From Ornithodoros turicata (taxonomy: Eukaryota > Arthropoda > Arachnida > Ixodida > Argasidae), in contig NC_088201.1 of NCBI RefSeq assembly GCF_037126465.1, positions 7,693,001-7,757,000 of the forward strand: 64,000 nt of DNA, read 5' to 3'. This document shows positions 16,749-29,224 of the stretch, piece by piece (positions within the stretch are counted from its first letter, which is position 1; every line of letters starts with the position of its first letter). The notes beneath the pieces are model-generated. The model did not search any database and was not told where the DNA came from. It worked only from the letters and a program-made list of their open reading frames with translations. The translations under genes and the position numbers were made by a program.

Positions 16749-17105
16749 ATGCCAAAAGAAGCAATGGAAACACCTAGGCAGAGGTGTAAAACTTCATCGG
16801 AGATGGAGGTATCTCCTGTTACTGGCCTGGCGGAAAATCTTGGCGGGCTAAGAACTGACAGGTAAATTCACAAACTCTTTTTAAATTTCGGACGTTTTAT
16901 CGTCTATTTTTCGTTTCGTTTGCTTTTCTTGCTTACGTGGCTTGGCGCGCTTGTCGATTACAGATCATGCGCTGTTGCTTGTTGTGGAGTCCTAACTAAT
17001 GATCGTACGTACTTGTTGTTTTCAGCAATGAAAACACCCCGTTCCGGCGTTCGAAGTGGCCATTTAACGCTCCGGATGCCCTGCCATCTCCAAAATGGCC
17101 TCTGT
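16749..17105 (+). CDS. Two exons of a probable Cdc25 N-terminus
   Basis: Exon 16749-16861 starts with an ATG (MPKEAMETPRQRC) and reads on to SPVTGLAENLGGL. It ends in a GTAAAT donor with two bases left over. Exon 17026-17105 follows TTTTCAG in phase and encodes SNENTPFRRSKWPFNAP... to a GTAAGT donor, leaving one base. The SPVT-x-L-x(4)-L-x-L pattern resembles the conserved N-terminal motif of animal Cdc25, and a Cdc25 catalytic block lies downstream on the same strand. However, splicing 17105 directly to 56879 would be out of phase and create a stop, so an intervening exon is missing or these exons belong to another gene. Confidence 0.52.
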
Positions 17106-18226
17106 GTAAGTAACATCTCCCTAACATGTCAAAATCTAGTTTATTATGCTTCCTTGAGATGCTCTTGTACGCTTTTGGCGAACGCAGTGAAATTGTGTCG
17201 TTCACGCCAATAAGCAATAAGGTCAGTAATCAAAGCAGTGCGTTATTCACAGCACTATGCATGAAGCCATTGTCTACAAAGATTCTTGTGGCTTTTATGT
17301 TGGTTTCCAACACAGGAGTCGCTTGAGTCGAGTCGGTTTGTGTTCAGTTACTGTTGGATATGAGTTGTCTCCATGTTTTGTCTTTATGATCATGTAAATA
17401 GGACTAGCCTATGCAACACATGACAACTTAGATTCATACCAACTCACCATTGTCTTTGATCGCCATGCTCTGTTACCGGCTAGCACTTTTTTCAGCAAAT
17501 TGTTACTGATTACTGGATGCAGTTCTAGCGTAGCTGTGCATGTAGTGTAAGGGCAGCACAGCAAGAGCGTGAAGTGTCACATGCTCCCTCTAAATTTCGT
17601 TCACTAGAAGCAGGGTTTTGCCTGAAAGGTTTGCACCACTTTTGAAGTGGGCAAGGCAGTCTGCTAGAGGGGTGGTGACATTTTGGTGCAGGACGTTTCT
17701 AGAGCTTGCACGTTATGTGTGGTCATTTAGCTTCACAAGCATTTTGGCGACTGGACTTTCACTATTGCCATACCTTGCACCAAGGTGCAATGTATAAACC
17801 GGCTCAGTTGTCTCGTGACATACACCCCCAATTATTATTAAATTTCTCTGATTTGTCCTATGCTGGGCGTAGACTGGCCTTGCGACGGCTGTGATTTTCA
17901 TAGATGCGGTTCATTACATTATGGACGCATTGTACTGCACGCATGAATATTGAGGAAAAAAATTCTTCTTCTTCTGCGTGACATGATTATGTGAGATACA
18001 ATCCCGAGCAAAGCACATTGCGTCCATTCCGACTGGCAGCCGTAATCACGTGGCTTCTCGTGTGCTGCCCCCCACTAGTGGCGCTGAGGGCTGTGATGTT
18101 AGAGACGAATGAGTTCAGGTATTCACAGAGCCCATTTTCTGCGCTTCTATTACCCTCCTTGCTGTGAAACTTTCAGCGCGGGTTCACAAAGTGCTGCGAA
18201 GAACCACCTTTTACGTTAATCTGACA
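17106..18226. other. Intronic or intergenic, no recognised exon
   Basis: Neither strand shows a supported exon. A missing Cdc25 exon (entering with one base carried over and leaving in phase 0) might be here or anywhere up to 56.9 kb. I found no convincing candidate. Confidence 0.35.
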
Positions 18227-18643
18227 CAGTGGCGTAGCCACGGGGGGGCTAGGGGGGGCTCGAGCCCCCCTACCTGCCTCGGACCGACCCACACAAATCG
18301 TGCAAATCCGAGAACATAATATATGTGGGAGGAGAGGGGGGGACCAGTGTGACGATTGCGAAAGTTCTTGCAGTTCATGGCGTCTATCTAAGAAGCACTC
18401 TTGAATGGTTTTCAAAGTATGAGCTTTTCAAAATACTTCCAATCTCGTGACACCACCTCATTGGTCATGACAGCCTATACATGTAATCGTACTGTGAACG
18501 TCTAAATCAACTATTTTCGTTCCTTTTTTTTAATCCTCAGTTTGCAGTGTGCACAAGTATGTGTGTGTTGTCGACATAGGATCAGGGGGGGTCGAGTTTT
18601 CGTATCGAGCCCCCCCTACCTTGGAGGTCTGGCTACGCCAGTG
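18227..18643. mobile_element. hAT-type MITE with CAGTGGCGTAGCCA ends
   Basis: The left end CAGTGGCGTAGCCACGG pairs with the right end CTGGCTACGCCAGTG. GGGGGGCTCGAGCCCCCCTACC-like palindromic segments lie inside both ends. The 8-bp flanks ATCTGACA (18219-18226) and ATCTGGCA (18644-18651) differ at one base, as expected for an aged hAT target-site duplication. There is no transposase. Confidence 0.8.
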
Positions 18644-18651
18644 ATCTGGCA

Positions 18652-21600
18652 TAACGTGGGATGACCTGTCTCAACCCCTTTTAAGTGATCAAATATTTTT
18701 AAGATCTCCCTCTCTATTACCAATTGCAGGTGGTCTTCGTGTCCAAAATTAAGCGTACTATTAGACTACTATAAATACTATTTCATATACATTTCCACGA
18801 GGTCGTATCCCCACTGAGGAGGGCTTATAGGCGAAGCTCTGCCTTGTTCGGAGGGATGCACTCTGGCCCCTGCTATGTAACCTTGTTGCCTTTTGTGTTC
18901 ATGTAGCGTGCCCCCGGTACCTTTTTCCATGGGATTGGTTCCTTTTCCTCCCGGCACCCCACCCGAACCAAGTTTGGTGTCTTTGGTGCTCCTTATGTTC
19001 TTGATCCCTGCGATAGAACAAGCTCACTGTTCCTTCGGATAAACGCACAACTGGCACAATTGTTTTTCCGAATGCCACGTTCCAGAGGCCTTGATGAATT
19101 AAATCTATAAAAAAATTGAATGGAAGAGCGTGAATGGATGTGATGGGCAGTGGATGGACTTGTTTAATTATACGTGGCACTACACCTGTCTTTTCGCCTG
19201 ATTACTATGGGGTGCATATATCATATAAGAATTTTCAATTTTCTTCTAAACGTCCCACCATCCAGCACGCTTACGACATGGCTTCTTAAAAGTGACCCTC
19301 ATTATGTTAGCTACTTCCGCCGTTTTGGATTACGTTTGAAATTTCTTTGTGCATCATGCAGCACTAATGAACACACTGCTACACTTTGTAGTGAGTGGGT
19401 TTGTTAGGTCCCTCTTTTTTTTTTTTTTTTGACAATGGGACTTTTTGAAACTTCGCCACTCCTCTAAGTCTTTTCGAAGGCATCAGTGCCCTTGAAATGT
19501 ACTTTTTGTACTCACCATTGTCATTGTCACTTACACAGCTGCATTATTTTAAATGAGGAAACCGTAAGATGGTGTTGTCTAGTTCTTGCACCAGGAGGTT
19601 ATGTAACTTGAGAAGGCATAAGAGAAGTGGAGCTCGTTGATAGAGAATAATTCCCAGAATAAGCTACAGAAAGCATAGTCTCGATATTTCTGGTCTGTGA
19701 TGATAATTATCATGGACTTCGTGAAAACGACAAAAACTTGTCATCCAGTGGCGATGGGAAAAACTGTGCAGGATATGCATAATTTTGCATTGAAGAAATC
19801 CTTCCAATCACGTTACGGCATTTTAATGACGAACGCTCACACCATTCAGAGGCTATCATAACGCTACCACTAAATGCGCCACCAAAGCGTGCAGATTTGA
19901 AATCCTTCATTGATGCCTGTTTGAGTAACTTCACCTGTTCCCACATGTAAACGTTCACAGGTGCGAGAAAAATTGCAAAACTTGGCTCCGCGTTAAAAAG
20001 CGTTTCTTCGACTTCCCGACAGGCACGGTTGCGATTCCCAGGCGTTTCTGCTAACGTGTCTACTTGTTCCACCGCAAGTTGGCGAAAGTGTGCGACTGGT
20101 AACTGGCCTTCGGGTAACTGTCCATTATCCCCCGGTTAAAGCCGGAGGTCATTCTCTCTTCTCCGCTAGATTGGAAGGCAGAATGGTCCGGGAACAGGTT
20201 TCTGTCCCCTTTCTGGCGGTGTCGAGTTTCTCGTAGGATTTTCTTCTCTTCCGAACCTCTCGCTGTCGATTTTCCCACGAAGACGTGGCCTCGCCCTGTC
20301 GATGTTGTATCCGCTGCTCGTGTTTTGACTTTTGATTACTCTTCTCTGTAGTCTCGGTCAGGAACGGATCCAGACCCTGGCTCTTTCTTTTTTTTTTGGG
20401 GGGGGGGGGGGGGGTTCCTTGTCTAGGCCTGTAATTGGGGAGGTGGGAATCTAACCTGTAACCTAGCATTTTGGGAAGGTCATTGGTCTGTGTTTATGCG
20501 GCTCGTCCTGTCAACTTCGTGTTCGTTTCAGTCTCGCGGGACATCTAATTAAATCGAGAAGATTTGTGATAAGGCGATTAAAGGAGTTTGCGCAAGCTGT
20601 CTAATTGATTGATTTTCCGGAAGAGCACGGGCGCTACAAAGTTTTTATTGTTGCTGGTTTTCTGGTAACGAGATTTCGTGGAGCACTGACATGCATGCTG
20701 CGCGGACAGGGTCGGATGTAGTTTAACCAACTAGCCCAACTCTCCACTCTGTATTCTCGTGTACGAGACCACAGGGGCATTGGGTCTCAAATGTGTTGTC
20801 GTCCGAATTTTGGACTCGCTAAGCGCTCTCTGAATTTTTGAACTTTTGTTTTTTAAGGATCCGAGTGTGAACAACGGAACGAGCGAGAGAGCAAGCATTG
20901 ACAACGGTTCTCTTCGGAGAATCGAGTAAACGTCTGACCGTTGGTCCACTCGTAATGTTATTCCGTGTTCCCGTCCGATAACGTCTGCAATGCGAGCGCA
21001 ACAACTCTCTTGTGTGAAGCGTTGGCAGGGACACAGCATATTGCGAATGAACAGGTGCGTGCGACTTCGAACGCACAATGCGAAAAAGAAAGAAAGACAA
21101 TTACATGTCTAAACACTACCGGGCCAACGCTATTTATCTCGGGGAGGATTTTGCCATGACTTCTGAGCGCAATTGAATTCTCGAGAAATTGAATTTTCCC
21201 AGAACGCCGAAATTTGGCAAATCAACTTCACGATTTTTGACTGTAACAGAAAGCACATGCCGGATTTACCCCATTATATCGCAATAGATTCACTACTACA
21301 ATGGTAATTATCGTAAAAAAAAAAGAGTCTGAAAAACCGTCACTTTGAGGCGCGCATATTGTAGGCCGCGCTCAGATCTCCGAAAGAAGCGTAGCGAGGA
21401 GGCCTTCCCTTTCACTTCACTTCACTTCCCTTTTCCACGCTTCTGCTGATAACGGCAGCATGATTGCAACGCAAAGTTATCTGAAATAGCGAGAAAGACA
21501 GGAATGGGCAGTGGCGGGGGTAGACACGGAAAATATTTCGCGAGGGGTTCTATGGGGTCTTTACATGGTGGAGGAGGATTTCTCCCTCGTTTCTCCCTCT

Positions 21601-22599
21601 CACTACCAAAGTACGGGGTGGGTTTGAACCCCCCCCCCCCCGACTACCCCACTGGGCAGGGGCGGGTGACCACTTTTCTTCCGCTCATCTTGCAGACGGA
21701 GAGCTGATGACGACGGTCTTGCTTTTCTTTCTTTCTATTTTCTTTTATTTCAAAGCTCCAGGGCATGTATTTTACAGTCAATGCAATGAGGTAAATCCGA
21801 TGTGCGCTTACAGTTTCTGTTTAAAAAAAAGTGATTGTGACATGGAAAGTTCCGGAGATCAATTGAGATAATTCAATTTCTCGCGCATTAAATTTTATAA
21901 AATTGCTTGTAAGTTATGGCAAAATCTCCCCCGAGATGAATAGCGTCGACCCCATAATGTTAAAACGATAAACGATTTTTCTTTTCTTTTTTTACGTTAG
22001 GTGAGACACCCTCTATATATTTCAGTCTCAGACACAGGTCGCAACCGATCGCGACTTGGATCTCGTCGTCTGCTCCGCTGATGCGTTAAATGCCACATTC
22101 TACCAGTCAAGGTGGATATGTTCTAGCAGAAGTTGTACGCAGGAAGTTCTGTAGCTGCGGAAAGCGTACACAATTCTGTTCTAGACGTTTTGAACTCCAA
22201 TATTGTCCACATTGACCAGGAATAGAAGGGAAAAGAACCCCGGGACAAGGAAGGACAAACACGAAACGTTCTCCAACACAACAAGCCCTTTTTAATGACA
22301 CACAACCCAAGTTTCCTGAGAGAGAGAGACGGAATACTCCTTCCAACTCTCCTGCGCCCTTGCTCTTCTAGCGTTGGTGGATGTGGCCGTGCTACGGCAA
22401 CACTGCATCCGGTATATGTGTATGTATATGTATTGGAAATGAACACTCCTCAATATATAAAGACCATTTTAGTTCCCATTATTCAACCATTGGCAAAACG
22501 GCAGTAGGATTGGAACAACAGATTGGTTTCGAATGGTAGTAGTGGGCTATCCTATAGCCTCACATATGGTGTCCATTGATTGCGTCAAGTAATACCTCC
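18652..22599. other. Repeat-rich stretch without a recognised gene
   Basis: It holds T-tracts, a G16 run at about 20399-20414 next to a CGGATCCAGACCC segment (a partial MITE end like that at 15451), and a C11 run near 21629. A 120-codon open frame on the - strand (20072-19710) resembles no family I know. No exon is supported. Confidence 0.4.
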
Positions 22600-23235
22600 A
22601 GGGAAAGGTACCAGAAACGGAAACTGTATTATACCGGAAATATAGCATATAACGGTAACGGAAACTGATATCGCACAGTTAGAATACCTGAAACGGAAAC
22701 GACAATAATTTACGGTAATAATTTGGGTACCGCAGCACCCGAATTATTGCAGTTCTTCACCATATGTAGATAAATTTATGAAATAAACCTGAATGAAGCA
22801 AACTAAAATAAAGCTAAAACTAAAATCAAGTTGGAGCATGTAAGAAGTATACAGTAAATAACAAGAAGCATAGTTTTATTCGCTTATGGTAACCTGGAAT
22901 TTGCAAGCGTAACATTCCTGGAAGCCATGTTCATATTAGCTGTTCACAAAAATCACGTACCTATGTGCATTTTGAATGAACGTTGTCTCTTGTATGCACG
23001 TATCCCTGGAATCCTCAAAATAGACTTCAGAACGTAGAGGGATGAAGTTCTGTCACGGTCTCAATGGCCTTTTTTTTTTTTTTAAGAAAAGGAAAGAAAA
23101 GAGAGAAGGGCGGTACTGAAACTGAAACGAAAGCAACAATGTTGGTAACCGAAACAGAAACAAATAAGGGCCAGTAACGGAGGTGGTAACGGAAACGAAA
23201 AAGATTCCGTTACCTTTCGCTGGCTACCTCCTCCT
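22600..23235. repeat. Possible MITE made of GGTAACGGAAAC iterations
   Basis: Repeated GGAAAC, GGTAACGGAAAC and complementary motifs cluster at both ends (about 22600-22740 and 23110-23235) around an AT-rich middle. The end pairing is loose (GGGAAAGGTACC against GCGAAAGGTAACGG), so the borders are approximate. Confidence 0.5.
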
Positions 23236-23809
23236 AATGCTGATTTAATGATAAGGCGCTTTGCGTGATGCATTGAAATGTCGATGTAGCGAGACCGTGC
23301 TATAACAAATCATCATTCAAATATTTCACACGCGGCGTCTATTCACGCGGGCATGAAACGGTGGAATGCATTGCCTCGGGGGAAACTGAGCTCTTCGTAC
23401 GGCATTCCTTGGGTTTGAGGCGTAGGAGAGAAGATGGTGCTGTCTCTTTCACCAATATGTTAGCTCTACAAACGCTTCACACCAGCTCTCTTGCCGCCTA
23501 TACTTCTCCCCATCGTGGGACAAGTCTTTCCCTCGCTGTCCTTTATTTTTGAACTCCGCGACTGGGGTTGTTACCAGGGGGGGTGCTTCCATGGCAGCCA
23601 GCACAAAGAAAATCCGGTCTTACGGGAAATAACGCCAACAATTTCGGGAATGGGACAACAAGGTGGGGAAGTGGCCCTTTGTAGTGGAGTCCGCTGCTTT
23701 GTCCGCAGGGCGATGCGACTTTCGATGTTTTATGGGTCGCTCCCCAAATACCAAGCTGTGAACGAAGATTCCCAAAGATCCAATACGCGTAGGCTTTCCA
23801 ACTAGGAAC

Positions 23810-24040
23810 TAGAGACACTAAATAAGCTACGCTTCAGAGTAGCGACACTGAGCCGCCATGTTGTTTCGGATGACCTCCAGCCCCACCTCTATTTTGGCAG
23901 TAGAAATAGATGAAGGTGAAGTTCAGCAGTGGAAGAAGACGACACTTCGAAGAGCGCTAAATGGATGGCGCTGGAGGTCATCCGAAACAACATGGCGGCA
24001 CAGTGTCGCTACTCTGAAGCGTAGCTTATTTAGTGACTCT
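23810..24040. mobile_element. Fold-back MITE with about 75-bp arms and 9-bp target-site duplication
   Basis: The arms (about 23811-23882 and 23968-24040) are near-perfect inverted copies running AGAGACACTAAATAAGC... through CCGCCATGTTGTTTCGG. They are flanked by ACTAGGAAC at 23801-23809 and again at 24041-24049. Long arms with a 9-bp duplication are characteristic of Mutator-like elements. At 231 bp it is non-autonomous. Confidence 0.78.
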
Positions 24041-24185
24041 ACTAGGAACGTGTCCTCGGGTGCTTCTGTTTCGTTGATGAACCGTCCTCTTTCTCTCGAC
24101 CACTCGTGCGGAACTGGAGAATGGGATAACAGTTTCGAAAACACGGGAAGGCCAATCGCGGCTAAACAGTGGAGGACACACAATT

Positions 24186-24785
24186 AGAGCCCTGCACGGG
24201 CCCGGGCCGTCAAATATGTTTCCGAGAGTCTGCCTTGGCCGCGCAGCTAATTCCACACAATGGAGGACTGTTAGTTCGTATCCTCTCGTGCTTGCGTCAT
24301 TCCTGTGCTATTTGCAAACACAAGCAACGGACACTGCATTATGCGCACGATTCGACCCTCTAGAACATTATCGAAGCCACTTCACATTGCTCCTGCCTCC
24401 TCACATATTCCACAATCACGTTCGCAAGCCTTGGTGAGAGGGGTAGGGACTGGGAGAAGGAGTTCGTCGACGACATTCTCTACCTACACAAAAACTTGGT
24501 AGTGTAATGATAACGCGCTTGCCCGCGTGCGTTCTGGATTTAATTGTTGTTGCTGGATTTTGCTGCTGTTGCTGGATTTAATTTGGTCTCGTGCTCTCGT
24601 ATGTTTGTGTCCTTGTCTTCTCTTATAAATTTACTTATACTCATATAAATTTACTTATATATTTACTCTTATAAAGTCACAGCTGGAGATACTAGGCCTG
24701 GCTTTACTCGCTGAGTCGACGGGACGGGACGGGCTGCATAAGAAGAGGAAGACCCGGGCCGGGCCATTTTTCGATGCGGCAGGGG
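24186..24785. repeat. Possible truncated hAT-like element with GGGCCCGGGCC motif
   Basis: It starts AGAGCCCTGCACGGGCCCGG at about 24186 and has related GGGACGGGACGGG and CCCGGGCCGGGCC segments near 24718-24770. No matching right end was found, so this is a fragment at best. Confidence 0.35.
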
Positions 24786-26357
24786 CGATGCACGCCCCTT
24801 TCTCGGGGATGTATTATGGAATACGTTCCATAGAATCACGGTACTTTGACGACATAAAGGTACTGTAGGCATGGCACAGCAATATAGACGAGGCGCCGTG
24901 CCTATACAGTGTCTACATACCAACTATCGCCTACGGTATAATACCGGCCTGCTGGCAACCCTAGTAGAACCTTTACAGGCATGAACGTAATGACGAATAC
25001 GTATATAATACAACAATATATATAGATGAACAGTAGTGCGCTTACAGTCTCAGTCTCAGTTCACCACCTGTCGGGTTCTCCTCTCGAATGCTGCTGCTTT
25101 CCCTAGATTGTCCGCGGCTTGCCTTTGTTCGCCATACTTCTCCGTTGAACACAGCATTCTCCGTTGGCCTTGTTGCTGGACTCCCGTCCGTTTCTCGGCT
25201 AACTGTCACCATGAATGCGTCACTTTCTTTGGACGTGTGGTCGCGGAAAAGCCTCTAAAACCTATAGTTTAAGTAACAAAAGGCAAAAGTAGGAAAGTAA
25301 AAACAATGGAAGGGATTGTACTGCCCCTTGTGGTCGCCTCATCCAACGTGGCACCTCAGCCATCGTGTCGTTTTGTCCATCGAGCTGCCTCATTCATTCT
25401 GTGCGGATTAGACAACATGCCAAGTCATCGTGCACCGTGCAAGGCTCATGCGTGTCAGGGATCATGCCATGCTGTCCAATAGGCTGAATCATCCACAGAC
25501 CGTGCCATGTCATTCATCGGGCTTGGTCATTCACCGTGATCCACAGACGCGCGTTTATTCACTGTGCTGACTTCATCGTTCCGAAATCCATCCGAAATTT
25601 GAAATGTCAGGGCTCGCGCTTGGAGTGAGAGGATATAAGACATGTATAGGCAATAAATCGTCTTATCTAACAAACAAGCGCTTTGCATTAGGAATAGCAT
25701 AGCGCTTAGCACCACATCGAAATCTATAGGATGCATACAAAATGTACTGTGCTTATTTTAATGTTTGGTTCATTGGCTTACATTTATTGTTTATTTTTTA
25801 ACATGTAACTACTCTTCTTCGACTATCCCGCGGTTTAAAACTTCTTCAATCCACCTTGCAGCATGCATGGGTTCCACGTTTGTGGAGCTGAGGACAGCCT
25901 TGATTCTCGAGTCACAGGGTCCGAACAGGAACAACGCTCATCTATACCATAGTTTTCACACATGTTGCGCACAATATTATGAAATGTCTAGGAAACTTCC
26001 TACTTCTACTAGGAAAGGAAACTTCCACCGAAATCGCGAAATTAAGTTGGCGCGAATATTTTTGTAAAGAGCCGATGGTTCAATTCGCGAAAATTAATAC
26101 ACCGCGAATGAAAATACGCTTACAGTATGTCAGTCCAACACTGGCTCTGCGAGGTCCGATATTGAGCCCGTGAAAATGCCAGTGTTCGCCCAATACGAAT
26201 GACTGGCACACTTGGCTGTTTCCTCGTTCGGAAGAGGGAGAAGGCAGCTCGCTAAGGTAACGAAGTTACCTGATAAAGAAACGAGTTCCTCAAAAAAAGG
26301 TACTACGAGTTAATTTACCGAAAAAAGAAGCTTAGTTACCCTCCCCGTCCCTCCCAC
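24786..26357. other. No gene; one MITE end at 24940-24963
   Basis: TACCGGCCTGCTGGCAACCCTA near 24942-24963 matches, in reverse, the left end of the element at 26359. It may be a solo end of that family. The rest shows CAT-rich and AT-rich sequence with no supported exon. Confidence 0.4.
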
Positions 26358-26358
26358 T

Positions 26359-26761
26359 AGGGTTGCCACCAGGCCGGTATTACACCGGCACGGCCGATTA
26401 TTTGCTCGCTCTGCCGGTTGCCGGTAGGAAGGTGATACCGGCAGCCTTTTGCCGGTATTTGTGGCTCAAGACCTTTCATAGGGGCTTTTGCGGGATTTTC
26501 CCTTCAACATTCCACTACAGCTTGAATAAATCTGGAGCACAGACCCAACTCCGTGCAGTCACCAGTTGTTTCCTTAGATATTCATTATTATTATTATTAT
26601 ACACAGGAACACGTTTCCTCGTATTGTCTTTTTCTCTTGGTTTCTGTGTGTGCTCTTCCACCCCTCACCCACTTCCCTTTCTCGCGAGCCTTTCCTCCTT
26701 TCCCTCCATTCCACCTCCTCTCCCTCAGCCGGTATTTTTCACTACGAAAGGTGGCAACCCT
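26359..26761. mobile_element. hAT-type MITE with AGGGTTGCCACC ends
   Basis: The left end AGGGTTGCCACCAGGCCGGT pairs with the right end GGTGGCAACCCT. GCCGGTAT motifs iterate inside the left end and recur before the right end. Flanks TCCCACTA and TCCCACCC agree at six of eight positions. A 271-codon open frame runs through it but has no known homology and covers the repeat. Confidence 0.68.
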
Positions 26762-27354
26762 CCCACCCACCCAACACTAGCCAATCCCATGCGGGGTAAA
26801 GCGGTGAGTAATGCAAGAAAAAGCCGGGAAGATCACCTTATCTCGAGCGTTGATTTCACGTCGTTCTTTTGTCCCGCCAGTCTGTTCCTAGGGTTTTCTA
26901 AAAGAATCTTGGCATTCTCCGATAGAGGCGGACATTGTTTTACGTTCCAGGATGAGTGCGTACCATGTCCGTCTTGGTCCCAGTGTACGTTTGTTATCGC
27001 TGGAAGTCTTATTTTGGCTCGCGTCTCGTCTTTGTCTTGGTACTACCACCTGTCTATAGGTCGTCTTGAGGGTTTATCGCTATGGAGAGCAACCCCACGA
27101 GTATGCATGTACCCGCACAAGGTCGCACAATACGCCCCTCTCTCGAGAGAGAGCTCTCTTCTATTGTTTCGACATTAGCTCGCAAAAATGGAAACCTCCC
27201 TAGTAAACAAGGTGCCTTTTGGATGCTTCTGGCCATTTCATACGTGTGTTCATGAAAAACGATGGATAAAGAAAAAACGGGGGCATACGAATGACACGAT
27301 AGTGACTGCTGTATCGCAGGACAGTGTCCTGTTCGAAGGTCATCGGTGCTAGCG

Positions 27355-27794
27355 CAGACTCGTAAATACTGCGCAAAAGGATGTGAAATAAGATACTAAA
27401 TACTGCACGAAAAAAAGTGTTCTAAATACTCTAAGAAGTACTTAAGATACTCTATAAAGAGTATCTTAAATACTTCTTAGTATTAGCAGTAAGTGAAACG
27501 CATATGCTGAAGCGTGGAACCAGCTTATTGTACAGGAGGATAAATGACTCCCGAATTCAAAAGAAAAATAAATAAAAAAGAATAATCCAGTGAGCTGAAA
27601 ATTTGCACACAACGGGAAGTGTGCTTAATGAGGAAGGCCAGTATTTTGAGTACTGAGGAGCGAATACCGAAAAGTATTTTAAATACATCAAAAATATTTG
27701 TCGCAAAAAGTATCGAGAAGAGTACCAAAATACCGGAGATAGTATTTAAAATACTGTTTTGAGTACATACGTACTCAAGATACGTACAAGTCTG
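27355..27794. mobile_element. Probable MITE with CAGACTCGTA ends and GTATTTAAAATAC iterations
   Basis: CAGACTCGTAAATAC on the left mirrors CAGACTTGTACGTAT read backward from the right. The body is largely AGTATTTAAAATACT-type and AAGATACTC-type palindromic units. No clear target-site duplication. Confidence 0.55.
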
Positions 27795-28805
27795 GCTGTC
27801 GGCAAGGCTGTGGCTGGCTATGGCTGTGGATTGCTTTTGCCCACCTGAGGGTTCTTTATCGTGCGATGAAAGCTCGCCTCACGGCACCCGGTATTTAACG
27901 TCCCTCGCGGAAGACTGCGTGTCTAAGCAACTTGTACCCTACCCTGTGTGTGTGTATATATATATATATTTTTTTTATTTTTTTTTCTCGATCGAACAGT
28001 TATACCACAGTACACGAAGCGATGTTCACCATTTCACCATTCCCTACACTGCCACCTGCCAGAACATGGAATTTACGTTCTTTGCAACATCGGTCTCGTT
28101 TGAGTCATTTTCAAATTGCCTTGCCTGTCAGCTAATTCCTTATTGCTGATGGCGCTCGACAGAACTCAATTAAAATGTTTCTTTCGCCAAAATATTTTGA
28201 TGATATTTGGGAGGAGCTGTGAGCAGCAGCAACTGAATATGTTGCAGCTGGTCATCGATAGACTTCCGCGGAATATAGCCTGTGCTCGTTACTTCGAAAT
28301 ACGTCTGGACCACTGTAATACTTGTGCCTATTGCCTCTTTTGTGGTGTCACAGTCCACACACCCATTCTCACTTAGTTTAGTGAGGCAGCGGTTGTGTGA
28401 CAGCATCTTCTGCATTGTGTCAGCCTTCCAGGGAGCGGCGGTGAGGGCCGACAGGGCACGCGGGCTTAGAAGAGCAGGAGAGCTCTCAAATCGCGCAGCA
28501 GGAGGCCACCATATGGGAGCTAACGGTTTCACATGGGCATCCTGTCGCCCAAGTGCACAATCCCTCCCAGTTTAGTTCCGGTCCCCCACTGATCTACGTT
28601 TCAGACCACGGCTACCACAGTGCGACAGGAAAGCTAGACATAATGTCACGTCACTTGCATGCACTGCGTGCCCCTACGGAAGCTACGGAAAATCGGAATT
28701 TGAAAAGCAGCTGGAACCCAGCTGAGTGCAAAGAACGCGGGTGTGTTGGTTGTTACTCCCCCCGACAGGAAAGGCGTGCAACATAGCAATGTGATCTCGT
28801 CTCTT

Positions 28806-28957
28806 CCCAAGCAGCACAATGTACTGAAAGTCGAGTGCAATAGGGGTGGACGGTATGTGTCTTATCAATGTTCCTTAGTTTCAAGAGTCTGTTCAAGGTC
28901 TTCCACCTAACCGTCCACCCCTATTGCACTCGACTTTCAGTACATTGTGCTGCTCGG
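28806..28957. mobile_element. Palindromic MITE, CCCRAGCAGCACAATG ends
   Basis: Arms of about 47 bp, AGCAGCACAATGTACTGAAA... and its reverse complement, surround a centre of about 50 bp. A second copy lacking its right arm lies at 49651-49728, where it meets the left arm of the large inverted-repeat element. Confidence 0.75.
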
Positions 28958-29153
28958 GTTGATTCATCGCAGATATGACCGTTCTAGGAAAGTAATCTTT
29001 AGAACCGCCGACTCTGTGATCTCCAGAGGATTTTTCCCTCGACGATAGTCCGGGACCTCCGCATTACCTCTTGAGAACACACTATCTCCTAATAAAAGTT
29101 CAGAAGGCCACGAAGTAAATACAGTTATGAAGGAATGAAAGGCAAACAACGAG

Positions 29154-29173
29154 GGGGGGGGGGGGGGGGGGGT
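29154..29173 (+). repeat. Long poly-G tract
   Basis: An uninterrupted G run of about 19 bp after AACGA. It could form a quadruplex or be an assembly-sensitive site. Confidence 0.8.
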
Positions 29174-29224
29174 AGGCGAAGTAAAAAACGGGGCGATTTA
29201 TTACAATTTATGGTCAACGTTGCG

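Noticed and set aside
26363..27178. 271-codon open frame on the + strand
   Set aside because: It starts inside a MITE terminal repeat, runs through pyrimidine-rich sequence, and has no recognisable domain or splice context.
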